This document shows positions 19,301-31,596 of a stretch of 64,000 nt of DNA, in pieces. The stretch is from NCBI RefSeq assembly GCF_902713425.1, contig NC_081201.1, forward strand, positions 31,152,113-31,216,112. Direction: 5' to 3'. Each line of letters begins with the position of its first letter. Position 1 is the stretch's first letter. The position numbers and the translations under genes are program-made. The notes beneath the pieces were generated by a model. That model saw nothing but the letters and a program-made list of their open reading frames with translations. It did not search any database and was not told the DNA's origin. This stretch comes from Acipenser ruthenus (lineage: Eukaryota > Chordata > Actinopteri > Acipenseriformes > Acipenseridae).

Positions 19301-21932
19301 AGACTGTGAAGTGTCTGCCTCCAGGCTCAGGCTGTGGCATGATCTGTGTTTCTTCTATTTCCTGGGCAGTATGTACGCACTCTCTTATTACACGACTGAG
19401 ACGTACAAGCCGTGTGCATGCATCTGACACGCCTTTCGGCAGCAAGGGGAACAAGAGATTGAGTTAGTACACAGTAGGTCCTCCCTTGGTTATGGGACTG
19501 CCGAGTTCACGGTGGTTCATCTGTCCTCCATGCTTTCAGGAATCTTTGCAAAGATGTTCATGCTTTGCAAATGTGTAATGGGTTACCTAAGAATAGTAAA
19601 CAGATCTGCTTTTATGTGCGCTCTGCATCAGTTCTAGCCATTGCTATTCTTACAGGTAATTAAACAAAGGCGAATGGTCCATAGAAGGCCATTGGGGGAG
19701 TGAGGGGGGTTGATCTGAAGTGATCTATTGTAATGTGAGGGGGAGTAGACAGGACTGTGTGAATGAAAGCACTGGGTTCCTGTTAGTCCCCTTGCTGCAG
19801 ACTTTGTTGCAGGTAAAAATAAGATATTGTGATTAAAATCTTATTGTTTACCAAAATGTGCCGCTGTAGCTACCAAACTGACCTGAAGTACTGTTCTGAA
19901 AATGCACTATATAATTTGTATGTAATATATTTAATGAAAGAAATATAACAGAATCAATTGTCTTTCATTCTTAACTCTCAGTGGTCATGAGGTCTGTGTG
20001 CTGAATGCATGTGTTGCATGAAGAGAATAGTGAATGCCAGCAGGTAGCTTGATAACTATCATGAAGTTGACTGAATGAAATAATACCAATAGGCAGTGTG
20101 CTGGCCACCCTTCATGCCACATGATTTAAATGGCAGACACCCTCTCCTGGATCGGGTGGCCCAGTCAGTAAAAGCAGACCCAGGTAAGGTGGGTCTTCAT
20201 TTAGAAAATCAGCCTCAGTCTTTATTGTTGGAAAACTTGATGCAAAAGTGAAAGAAAATGTTAGATTAGAACAGCAGGAATCTTTTGTCACAAGTCCTAA
20301 TAAATACAGATTAATTGCAATTACGATTTTCTACCCCTAAATATAAATAAGGCACTAAAAAAAACCTGTTGCATATCCACTAGTGGAGACTATAAAAATT
20401 ATTCATATTTATTAAAATGCAGAACAGTGTGACACAGGCCTTTCACTGCACTGCTCCTCCAGTCTGAAATACAACAACTCCCTGTGAAAGTCCAGGTCAG
20501 CAATTTAGTTAGACTGAAGTAGAGGTACACATTCTTATGAGGAACTGGGGCCTTTCAGTATTCCTTTCGATTGTATGTATCACAACTATTCTTCATGGTT
20601 GGTAAAGTGTCTGGGACAGAGCCACTTATATTTAAAGCTGCTGAACAGTTTGTGTAAAGCTGAACCAGTAAGTAGGAAATGAGAACGAATGGAGGACTCT
20701 GAGAATGGGACTGGGATTCATTTGGGGTATTCTATTCTCTTTTAAGGTAGGGCTAAGGAAAGGCTTTAAAAATAATGTTTTCTCACCAATGCATTTTACA
20801 ACACATGTTCTTAACCAGTATTTGTGGTCTGAAAAATATGACTACATTGAATTTAGTTGTTTACTGTTTTAAAACAATTATACACAGCTGTAACAATTAC
20901 TATATTCACACAATTATTGTTTGTTTTGAGATTCAGCTTTTATTAGGGAGCTCCCCTAAATCCCTTGCTTAGAAAGATACAGGGTATTAATGCTTGGGAC
21001 ACAGTAGCCGTCTGCCGTGTGGGTGCGTGCATTTGCTGCTGAGTGACAGGCAGGAGATCGAGACGGAGGTTGATACACCCCGTAGACGAACAGGATTTAT
21101 TTACATATCAACACACTGACCAGCTTACATGACACTACCAACAATGGGAGCAAACGGATCACATACAACACAGTGTATGAAAACTTTAGTAGACTACAAT
21201 ATCTTACCTAATATTCTCTGTTCAATAATAAACTAACGTTGCTGAAGAGATTGATCATGGCGGATATGTGACAGGCGGATACGCGATGGACGACTGTATA
21301 TGCAGTTAAAAGCACTGAGTAAGGGTTGGTCAGCACACCAATCTCCTACAAGGAATATAAAAATGTTCTCTATGTCTGTGTCCCTCATCGGTACTCTGTT
21401 TTAAAAGCAGTGTTAGCCCATCTTTGGAAATTAAATGCTCCCCTCCTCTTTCACATGTTAGTTTGATCAGTCCTGTGACCTGAGGCAGTGGGTTAGAAAT
21501 AGTGTTTTACATAGCAGCTCGATTCAGGGACACTTATATTCATATCTCTGGTATTGTAGTACGTTTCCTCTCTTGCATGAAAATTCACCCTGTAAGTAGT
21601 AGTTTGGGCACGAGTATCTTGCTAAAAGAGTGACAGATATTTGACAAACTTGGCAGCTAAATTTAAGTTTTAGAAACCTGGAATGTTGTGATGAAAGAGG
21701 GATAATAAATAAATAGTGTTATAATAAAAGCAAAGGCTTTCCTTTGTTCAAAAAAAGAAAATATTGCTGTTAGATTCACTGTAATGGTCAGTGCTGACCA
21801 AGTCATAATAGTATTAATCAGTCAGGGCACTCTGTTAGGTCTCTGCTGTCCAGCACTGTCTCTCAGGTTGGAAACCTGATTCTCTGGGCAGGTGTGGATC
21901 TGTAGTGTGCTTGTGTGCTCCTGCCATTGTCG
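19301..21932. other. Interval between the convergent genes pi4k2a and avpi1
   Basis: No coding region recognised. The avpi1 3' UTR, on the minus strand, must occupy the right-hand part. A minus-strand AATAAA candidate (TTTATT near 21093) would give roughly 0.8 kb of 3' UTR. Confidence 0.4.
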
Positions 21933-23278
21933 TTAATACAGGATGCGATGGAGGTATCGCTCAGGGTCCCGCTCTGTTTCCTGCTTCCCAGTGCTCCTCC
22001 TGCTCTGAGGTGAGCTTGTTTGCTGGCTTGAGTCCTGCTCGCTGTCAGCCTCTCTGTCAGTCAGTGCATCACACTGGGCGTCTATAGTAGTGTCAGTACT
22101 TCTGGAATCAGCTCCTGAATCATAATCATTACCATCATCATCATCCTCATTCACTTCTGCATCACCCTCATTGATTCTGGAAATAAAAAGCAAATATTGT
22201 TTTAATCAATGTACTACCAACACAGGTCCACTGATACTCAGAGATGCACTGATTTTAATTAAAATCAAGACATTGGGAGAGATTGTGTCTTCTGTGACAA
22301 TGAGCTGTAGTAAAAGTGCTGTAGTCAAGGCCAGTCAATAAAGAAGTCAAAAGATCTCAACGTAGAATTAGGACCCAGCAGCCAAATATGGAAAGGTTTT
22401 TTAAATAAAAAATAATAAGCAAAGAGATAATGCAATAATGTGACACGGATCTGAATTGGACTGCTGCCGAGTGACGAAGAGTCAGGCCTGACAGCTGGTT
22501 AAAGGATGTGGGGGAGAAGTGAGTTTATTAAGGTAAAGTTGAGTATCATTGTCATGTCCTATGACTGCTTTCCACTTTCGGCTATTGTTTTATGTGCTGC
22601 ACCTGGTGGAAAATGTCTTCCGTTTGAAACAAAAGAAAAATATTCCATACATCCAGAGGCAGGGCATTCATCATGAATTCAGCAGCTTGTCATATTTTAT
22701 GCAAGTGCAAGTTCAAAGTACACCAGGTTTTGAGAAAGAGAAGAAAGATTCACTATAAATATGTTATACTGTGCCATTGTACTTCAACAATAAAACAGGG
22801 GCGAGGGTGTCTCTCTCTCTTTCATTTATTTAGATTGGATTGTTTTACAACTATAGAGCAGTCAGTAAACTCATGATAAAAAGGCCACACAGCCGTTCCC
22901 ACTATTGTAGTTTCCTCCGTCAATACAGCTCCATCTTGGATTCAACACACTGTACCTCATCTTCCCGAAAGCTTTGAGCCAGACCGGTCCCAGGGCACCC
23001 CGGCCAGTCCTGTGCCTGCGACTCCTCCCTCGCCTCAGTCCGATCAGCGTCTGAGTCAGCTGGCTCTCATCACCGTGCTCCCACACCAGCTCCGCTCTCT
23101 GCTCTGCTCGCTGGTCCCCTGACCTCTGGAAGAGGCGCTGCAGCTGTCGCAGGTTTACCCCCTGGAAGATGTTTGGGGAGGCAGCTTTCCGCCTCCGACA
23201 CCCCTCCGACCGCCTCCAGAAATCAGAAGAGCCAGCTACTGTGGGCTGGGCAGGAGCAGGAGCAGGAGCTTCCATCAT
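21933..23278 (-). CDS. avpi1: Arginine vasopressin-induced protein 1 (AVPI1), two coding exons
   Basis: Small protein first found as vasopressin-induced in kidney cells, linked to MAPK signalling and the cell cycle; its mechanism is poorly known. Coding exons on the minus strand are 22956-23278 and 21933-22176. The donor ATGAG|GTACAG and acceptor TTCCAG|AATC join inside an Arg codon (KMR-INEGD), giving about 188 residues against 147 in human. The family core is clear: SPNIFQGVNLRQLQRLFQRS followed by GDQRAEQRAELVWE matches human NIFQDAELLQIQALFQRSGD. The C-terminus PERYLHRILY matches human YLHQIRH. Unlike human there is an acidic Asp/Glu tract at the start of the last exon. Two adjacent ATGs (23278 and 23275) could start translation, and the second has the better context. 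A 5' UTR acceptor (CTGTGCAG|GAG, exon from 23325) implies a non-coding first exon further upstream. Confidence 0.92.
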
Positions 23279-23325
23279 GGAGTGTACAACCTGCAGCCAA
23301 GCATTCACACCCTTTCCAGGGACTC

Positions 23326-24437
23326 CTGCACAGAAACTGGAGGAGATGGTATTACTCTTAGAGACGGTGAACCACAACATTCTAAACAGCATTACAGATT
23401 TACAGTAACCTTCCTGTTAAAGTAGTGTTTTTAGAATAACTGACCACCAGGTGGCACAAAGTAAGTATTCCAGTTGAAGGTAAACTACAGAAGAGTTGTG
23501 TTCAGCCAAAATTCTTCATTTTCACAAATCCATAATTTTAAATACTCAGTCATTTAGTATTACTAAAAATTAGCAAAGTTATTAATTCAGTACTTTGTGT
23601 GATTCTATAACAGAAAGCATCGGTCAGTGTTTTTTTTTTTTTTTTTGGTTGCTAGTACACAGGATTGAAACTAGCCAGGTTTTCTCAAACACAACATCAA
23701 CACAGTAAGCTAAATGAAAGACATGACTCTCCACCATCTTTACAATGTAAATACTTCAATGGAACTACCTTAAATAGTGTCTGCCTGTGTCTATATAAAT
23801 ATCCCTGAAATTGTTTCCACCTGCATTATAAATGACTAAGGATGACACTGTCAGTTCTCTGCAATCCCAGCTGCACGGGTTTTGCACTGTTGTTGAAGCA
23901 CATAACATGTTATATGTAAATAGGTGACATTCTGTTTGTTATCGGTGTCCTGTTTATTTAAGTCATCCTAAAAAAGACTGATCTTCTAAATAAATCTTTC
24001 AAGCCCACTGCTGAACAGATTATCTGAATTAAGATGTGCAGTCTGGAGCTCATTTTGACCCATATTTACTTTTGAGTTTAAGTTACCAGTTCAAAACCAG
24101 CAAAGGTTGGTCATGAAGTCATATAAATTTTGGATTAAAATGTTACAATTTTGGAGAGCTATGTAGTTCAATCGCCCTGTGAACGATTGAAACAGACTCG
24201 TGCCAGCGCGTCACAAATTAGGTGCAAGCCATGAGGGCACTTCCAAAACAAAAAATGACAATATGGAACTATAAACTGGGGCTTTGCATGACAATTGTAC
24301 TTTGTATCAATTGTCTTGTATCAGTGTAACGTGAGTGCCAGTTCTAGCCGCAGTGCCAGGGATATAATGGACAATTTAGTTGGCACAATCAATCAACCTA
24401 CTCCTGTATCCAATTAATTTTAATAACTGTTTTTATT

Positions 24438-24477
<40 letters not shown>

Positions 24478-25000
24478 TTTTTTAAAAGATGAATGACCTT
24501 ACTGTGGATAAACGATCGGTACACATGCAGGTACACAGTATTGTAGTAGTACAATGCAATCGAAAACAACAAATTACGTATTTAGACTAATTCCGTTTTT
24601 AGACTCTGTTACTGTTCTTACATTGTACAAACACAGCACATACAAACGGATTGCAGTATACTGTATATAAAATACACAACAAATGCAATTATTTTTCTTA
24701 CCCTATTTCAAAGAAAAAATACTTAGCATCACCGTTTACTACAACATTAAATACGACCATGAAATTCTGTTCGTCACGAACTCAGGTTCCAGTTTATCTT
24801 CGTCTCCAAGGTGTATAGCCAGTCGTATTATTCTCTTGTTCAGCAGACCCTTCGCATAAAACAACAGCCTGTGCACAACGAATTAGATCTACCTCACTTT
24901 ACTTTGTAGACCTGCCCATTCTTTTGTCTAGCTCCCTTTCTCAGTGGTATTTGGTGCAACTCTTTAATCATAATCACACTGCCGAAGGTTGGATGTTTTG
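23326..25000 (-). other. Presumed first intron and 5' region of avpi1
   Basis: No coding region seen. It contains a T-run at 23630-23646 and a GA microsatellite at 24441-24474. The non-coding first exon predicted from the acceptor at 23325 should lie in the right-hand part, but I could not place it. Confidence 0.4.
24441..24474. repeat. (AG)n microsatellite
   Basis: Seventeen uninterrupted AG dinucleotides. Confidence 0.97.
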
Positions 25001-25004
25001 CAGT

Positions 25005-25151
25005 CCAATCAGAGAATCCATCTAGCCAATCAGAATCAGAGGCTGTCCATTCTCCTTCCTAATGCAGGGCGGTGTCTTGTTCTGCACGTACTATGGGCGT
25101 TAATCGCTGCTTGTCCACGTGGCTGAACACTGTAATCCCAGATTGACGTCA
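25005..25151 (-). promoter_or_regulatory. Candidate avpi1 promoter cluster: two CCAAT boxes, E-box, palindromic CRE
   Basis: Two identical CCAATCAG boxes lie at 25005-25012 and 25026-25033. An E-box palindrome CCACGTGG lies at 25115-25122, and a full consensus cAMP response element TGACGTCA at 25144-25151. Such a cluster within 150 bases is unlikely in background AT-rich DNA and marks a promoter. Avpi1 is the nearest downstream gene on the minus strand. A CRE fits a gene induced by vasopressin, whose V2 receptor signals through cAMP. The link to avpi1 is inference. Confidence 0.4.
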
Positions 25152-28100
25152 GTGCCCCTGGCTGTGAGCTCAATGCGAAGAGATTGTGGATAAAGCATTG
25201 CGTTCTCGCTTTGCCTTTTCGTCGGCACAAACTAAAACCAATACAGAAGAATATTGCACTGTTTAGTTAGCTAACACAGTGTGAATCGGAGCATGGAGAA
25301 AACATGACGTGCGTTCATTTATGTATTTGTTTATTTCATGATGTAAGGAGTGTGGTTTATTTTGAGGTCTTGGGCTATGCATCAGAAAATACACACAGTA
25401 GAAAAGTGATGCACCAGATATAGCCGTTATACCCAGTGTTTATCACACAGATATTTAACTAGTTTATTAACTATGTAGAAACAAATGTAATACAAATCTT
25501 AAAGAAATAAAAACAAAGTTAACTGAAGGGCAAACTTTAACCCCAAATGACCAAGTCTGTCTCTGCAACTCCACAAGACCATTTTTGGAATAGCATTTAT
25601 GGAATGTTATTTCACTCCCTGTAGAGCAATGACTACAAAAGCAGCTTGGCGGAGCCCATGTTTCCATTTCTTACCCCTGGCATTCTCAGTTGGAGGCTTA
25701 ACCAGGATTAAACGCAAGCCACATTGATGTGTCTGTCTTTGTTGTTGAAAATCCTGCGTTTCATGAGCACCTTTACAGCGCATGATTTCCTGTATCGCTC
25801 AGTCCGCCTCAGGACACTATGCTTGTAGTTGTTCTGAAAACATTGAAAATGTGGTCATGAGACGTCACTAGAAAGGAACTGTGTGTCCCAGTAACACAAA
25901 ACCATATAAGAGCCCTACAGCAGCTCAGACATTTGCTTTACTTTCGACTCTGTATTAACAAAGGACACCCCAGGTTATTGGAAGCGCATTGGGTTATGCT
26001 CTGGGTTGCAATGCAAAATGGATAGCAGAGGACAACTTACCAACATAAGTCTGGTTAACAGATATGGATAAAGGCATCAGCCAAATAAACTAATAATAAT
26101 AATGAAAGACAAAGCCAATGAAAAATAATCAAATCAGACTTGACCGATTGTGGGGATAACAATAATATCAGGAATCAGGAGGCCCACAAGACCAGTATCA
26201 ATTACAGGACTGTCCAGACAAATCTAGAGGGTTGGCAAGCCAAGCTCATTGACTCAGGAAAGACTCTAGACACCTAAACCCGGAGATTCAGTCTGGGATT
26301 AAATGTGATGCTGTAATGAGTTGTTTACATTTGCAGTTGGAATTCATGTTGTCCTGAGCTGAGTTAGTGGCCAGTATGCCAGAATCAATTTCCAACAGCA
26401 GTGAGTGACCTTCTTTCTGCTTGTCCTGATGAAGCGGTAATTTACCTGTCATTCCGTAAGTTTCATTTTCTGTTTAAACTGAAATATCAGAATCATGCAA
26501 GGCTAACATGAAAAATATGCTGTTTAGAGACAGTTAATTAAATTTAATTCAGTAATATGGAGGCTTGAAGACCCAAACTAATTGAATTATCACTGATAGA
26601 CTGGCCCTCAACTTTTGGAGCTTGTTAATTGATGTCATTTTACTACAGCCTTACTCTATACTACATTCAAACTGTTACAGGGTAGCACATCAGAGATCCT
26701 GTCATGGTCTTCAAGTGGAAACAAGTTTCTATGATTCGGGCCACTGTAGCACATCTACTGCTTGTCAGAGGTTCTTGCAGTCTGACCAAACTCAATGTAC
26801 CTGATTATTCCAGCTATGTCTCTGGTACTGTGTTTCTACCGGGGCTAAAAAAAAACCCTGCTGCTTCAATAATAATGATAGCAGAAGAATCCTCAGCATT
26901 GACATCACAGGATCACGCAATTCCCAAATCCATATGTATGGGAACCCCCTTTCTGTATTAGTCCTGGATCATCACAAAAACAGATGAAATGGAATCAGGC
27001 ACTAATCACATATTACTGAAGGTAAGAGCTCCAGCTCATCTATGTAGGAATCAAGCTGAGTTAACACAAGATGCTACAGCCCAAATAAGAACTATTGTCC
27101 TATTGCTGCTGTATAGCTTAATTCACATTTGTTCATTCATGTTTTTTAGTCAGCCGAATGGAAATGTTTGAAAATGTTTAACGTTGTGTAATTGCAGAAG
27201 ATGTATTTTACATGGAACACGTTTTATTATTCCAGGACATAGATTAGCTGAGCATCACAAAAGGATTAATATCATGAGTCAAAACTCTGGTAGTTATGTT
27301 ACTTACCAGATATAGGCTACCCTCAACCAGCTTGAGGCAACAGAACGTTATTTTGCTATCATCTTCCTCCCACAGGAAATCCTGTTCATATGGGCGTGAT
27401 GTGTAACGATTTCAGTGCAGATCCATCACTGTTGTACTGAAAGCCCATATCTCTCTAAAGTCTCAGGGGTGGAACCCATTCTGAATCATAGAAACTCTCT
27501 TTGTTGCACTGAATAATATGCACCATCTCCTTTTAGTCATCAAACTTTAAGATTTGTGTTCAATTCTCTTTCCAAGACGCAGAAATTGCTATTTTTGTTA
27601 TGTTTCATTTCTAAATAATATGGCAAGAATCACGACAATTAGTTAAATATGAATTCATGTGTCCCATTATTTATTTTGCTCATTTCATATATATTTTTTT
27701 TCTCTACATGTGTGTTTGTAATAATCTTGCTGTGTGTTGTTGGCAGTCCTACAGTTTGAACTAAGTAACTTGGATCTGTAATGAATAAAGCACAGGAGAA
27801 ACAGAATATAAGGGACTGAGATTGAAACGGTGCTCTCTATTTTAGCACTAGCAAGAGCTGTTTTGTCTGTGGTTAAGTTTTTGTGGAGACAGCATTGAAG
27901 AGAAACACGAGACAGACAGAGGAATTTGTGAAGATATTTAGCAAAAAAAAAAAAAAAAGCACTGTGGAGCAGCTGAATTCCTTTTCCACAGATACCAGTA
28001 AAACTTATGGGAGGAGGAGAAGGATTCAAATTTCAAGACAACCTCCCTCCCTCTCTTCCTCCCCACACACACACAGACACCCACCCACCCACTGCTTCTT

Positions 28101-28260
28101 GAGAACAGAGACAAGGGAGGAGGAGATGTGAGCTTACTGGCCACAGAGGAAACGTAAAACACAAAATCAAGATTTCAAAACCCTTACATTCAAAATCAGG
28201 CCTCTCCAGACTCACAGGGTTTTTTTTTCTTCTGGAAACTGAAAGGCAACCAGCAGGGAG
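25152..28260. other. Intergenic interval between avpi1 and marveld1
   Basis: No gene recognised. It holds a SINE 3' tail (26064-26103), an A-run (27943-27958) and a CA/CCCA-rich stretch near 28060-28095. The last part should contain the marveld1 5' UTR. Confidence 0.45.
26064..26103 (+). mobile_element. SINE 3' tail fragment
   Basis: GGATAAAGGCATCAGCCAAATAAA followed by an (ATA)n run is the typical 3' tail shared by many fish tRNA-derived SINEs and their partner LINEs. No head is clearly recognisable upstream. Confidence 0.5.
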
Positions 28261-28767
28261 ATGCCCCCCGAGCAGCAGAGACAGCGGAGCAGCCTGTGTG
28301 TGAACAGGGTGTTCCTGAAGAGCTTCATTGGGATCCTGAGGCTACTGCAGATCCTGCTCGGAGCCGTGCTCTGGGCAACCATCGCTGCCAACAAGTATGA
28401 GGGCTCTGTTCACTTTGTTCTCTTTGTGTCTGTCTTCTTCTGGCTCCTGACCCTGGCCCTTTACGTCCTCACCCTCCTGGATAAGCAAGACATGGTCCCC
28501 CTTTTGGGTGGAGACAGATGGTTGCTAAGCAACACAGTGCATGACCTTTTGGCCACTGTGCTTTACTTTGCAGCCCTGGGCATTATGATCTACAAGACAC
28601 AGAAGAACAGTTTCTGCAATTTGGAGCATTACAGACACCACTGCCTGTACAAGGCATACCTGTCAGCCTCAGTGTTCTCCGGTCTCTGTGCCGCCACCTA
28701 TCTCCTCTCCGGAATTTACGGTTCCTGCAGGAAGTGCGGGGTGGAACAGACTTTGGTTGCGACTTAA
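28261..28767 (+). CDS. marveld1: MARVEL domain-containing protein 1, single coding exon
   Basis: Four-span membrane protein of the MARVEL family; in mammals it has been reported at the plasma membrane, cytoskeleton and nucleus, with roles in adhesion and RNA surveillance. The 168-residue ORF (human 173) starts MPPEQQRQRS with a purine at -3. It has four hydrophobic segments: about residues 22-43 (LRLLQILLGAVLWATIAA), 52-75 (HFVLFVSVFFWLLTLALYVL), 94-115 (LLATVLYFAALGIMIYK) and 135-155 (ASVFSGLCAATYLLSGIYG). Matches to human MARVELD1 include LRLLQ, the KYEG/KYQG word, FVSVFFWLLTL and CNL before the last span. Both termini are predicted cytosolic. Its position after avpi1 on the plus strand is the human order. 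Confidence 0.95.
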   Translation: MPPEQQRQRSSLCVNRVFLKSFIGILRLLQILLGAVLWATIAANKYEGSVHFVLFVSVFFWLLTLALYVLTLLDKQDMVPLLGGDRWLLSNTVHDLLATVLYFAALGIMIYKTQKNSFCNLEHYRHHCLYKAYLSASVFSGLCAATYLLSGIYGSCRKCGVEQTLVAT

Positions 28768-28969
28768 AGGTTTAGCATTCCAAAGGAAACTGGTTCTCGC
28801 AAAAAAAGCGCTTGTTTTCCTGTCTTTGCACTGTTGGCATTTTGCGAAAGAGAAACAAAAATATGGTGGTGCTTTTCTTAAGGCGGAAGCTTTGTTCAAG
28901 TTCCAGATGCATACAGGTTTGCTAATTGAAATGTCTGAATGATCTTTTTTTTTATTTTCTGCAGAAGAA

Positions 28970-28975
28970 AATAAA
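28970..28975 (+). promoter_or_regulatory. Candidate poly(A) signal of marveld1
   Basis: AATAAA about 200 bases after the marveld1 stop. A second AATAAA at 29080-29085 is an alternative. Confidence 0.4.
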
Positions 28976-29089
28976 GCATGCTGAATACATTTTTGTCTGA
29001 AAATAATTTTAACTTTAGTTTGTAAAGTCTGTAAAAAAGAAACATCTGCAAATGTCTTGAAATGTATACAAAGCATTGAAATAAATATT

Positions 29090-31594
29090 TAAAAAATGTT
29101 TAAATAATATAGTCCTGAATAATTAGCAGGAGATATTGTAGAATTTTATTGAAAATAATGTGGTAAATTTGTTAGCCAGTGGTTAGTCAAACTAATACAC
29201 TCTAGGCTTCTAGGCGTTTTATCAATATATACACATAGTATTATTACCACAGAAGAAGATTCAGTGTATGGCAAGGGATGTATCAACAAAAGCCTAGCAA
29301 ACACTGCTGCAAAGATACAATTCCTATTTTTTAGGCATCTAAAAAAGAGACATTTAAGAATTAAATGACAAATAAAAGCTTATAAAAACATGATGAAAAA
29401 CTAGATTTGAATCTTTTACTCTTACTAGTTCATTCCAGCACTGCAAGCCAAGGCAGTGCCCTTTGCTGTCAGTACATGTCAATCTGGACACACAGAATGT
29501 GAAGGCATGCAGCACTAGTATGACTGTTTTCCTAAATTACTGATAAGGAGTGTGAACATGTACATCACACCATGAAGTCTCACAAGTTGTATTTAAACTT
29601 CAGTTTCAACTAGCTGGCAGATTTGTATTTTACAGTTTGTTTTTTGTGTGAAATAAGATCATGTTGATTGTAGCCTAATATGTATGGCGAGGCTGAGGGC
29701 TTTTCTCTACATGAAACCATTTCAAAGAGTCCACCTTAAGAAAAGCAATGAGTGGTCTGAGCGGCTGGGTGGAAGAGAATCCGGCCAATTCACCATGCCC
29801 ATCTGCTGATCCCATTAAAGCTACTGAGCTTGTGCATTTACAGTAAGGAGGTCCCAAGGGAGCCATCCTGGCTAACCATTTCACTCCCAGAAAATGTGTT
29901 CAGTATTACATTAGCAAACCTGTTTTTTTCTGAACTTTGAGCTTATCATGGCCACACAAATGTAAAGGGCAGAAAGACAATGGACAAGACTCTCAGCCAC
30001 ACTCCTGCATTGGATCCATACTAAACAACCTGGCAAACCTTTCACAAAACAAGACTACTACTTCTGACTGAAGACCAATACAAGCCAGCGATCAGTTTGC
30101 CATTGGAATTAAAGTATGCTGATCCTATGGAGCATGCTTATTGTATTTATTCCAGCTGCACACCAACAGGTTCCTGATAAATCAAAAGCTCTCCCTCTCC
30201 CTCTCACTCCCTTTATAAATGGCTCAGAATTATAAATGTAGTTCACCCTGAGGATTTTAAAGTGACGAAACTGATGATTCAACAGAGAAATGACCCCTCT
30301 GGATACAGCTGCTTAAACTCTTGTCCTGCAGCTTCAATAACTTGCCTCTCACCATAGACCCGATTATTGTTAATTAAGTTTTTCCACGAAGGATCTCAGT
30401 TTTGTGCAAAGCTGATATCACTGTGTGCCAACAGAGTTATATTAGTACAACTAGCACCAACCTTTTGCAATGTAAATCTGTATTTCTCCAGACTGCAGTA
30501 ACCTAATCCCAGAAGAATGATCTCTAGGTTCTGCACACCAACACACCTGCCCAGCTAGTCATGGAAGATTGTGGCACCACAAAAGATGTCTGTAGACCCA
30601 CCAATGACTTTGCGTTTATTATTCATTTAGCTCTGCGTGAATCACCACATATGTGTCAAGATATGACCCAGGATTTGAAATGGGAAGATTATCTCATTAT
30701 GAAACCTGCTAGCCTGTGGTTTCTTACGAAGAACGCTATGGGTATAACTTAAAGAGCAGCTTCATTAGTCCAGCAAGTACAGTAATCTGACTATCACAGC
30801 TCTGCCATAGATTTAGCTAAACACTGACAATATGAGCTGACCTGGAGCTTGGTGATAGGGTGGCTTTGCATCTTTTTGTCACTGTCTTTAGATTTTTGTG
30901 TGTGTATTTATATTTTGGTCTACCAAAAAAATTACAACCTGTGCTGGTTTGTGGTTATGAGGCATTTATGGCCAATTCCATTACCCTGCTCAGAACACTT
31001 TCTTACTAATTATCTTGGTATCCCTGGAGCACAAAACAGCACATGTTTTGTTTTGTATTTCTAGAGCTCAGAAATTCCAATCTTGGAATTGAATTGATAT
31101 AATAGAATGGTATACTTGTGAGCTGGAGTTCTTGATAAAGCTTATTCTTTGTTTGAAAGAGTCTTAGTGAGAAAACAACATGCATACTCAGTCGTTTGTT
31201 GTGAAGGAAAATGTTCAGCAAAGTGAAAGGCTCACTGTAAGAAACTATTTCCCAAAACTCCTGAGAATCAATTAATTTGATAAATATTCCAGTTCTATTG
31301 TCCTAGTAAACACTTTGAATAATTAATTCACAGATTCCTTTTAATAGAGCTTTAATGACATTGATACAATTACAATGCAGCTGACCTGTTTTCAAACCTC
31401 TTTTGTATTGATATTGAGCTGTTGTCATATTGAACCCAAGACTGTTTTCTGTGTTACCTTAAGTAGAATTCTAATAATTAAAAAAATCATAATTAAATCA
31501 AGATATCCTGTACTTTATTTAATGGAATCTGGGGATGCATGGAGGCAGCCATTGGTCTATACATATGCTTTATTTATATTTTTACATACATATG
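29090..31594. other. Intergenic stretch downstream of marveld1
   Basis: No gene, RNA or recognisable repeat seen. Short ORFs here have no recognisable similarity. Confidence 0.45.
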
Positions 31595-31596
31595 TA

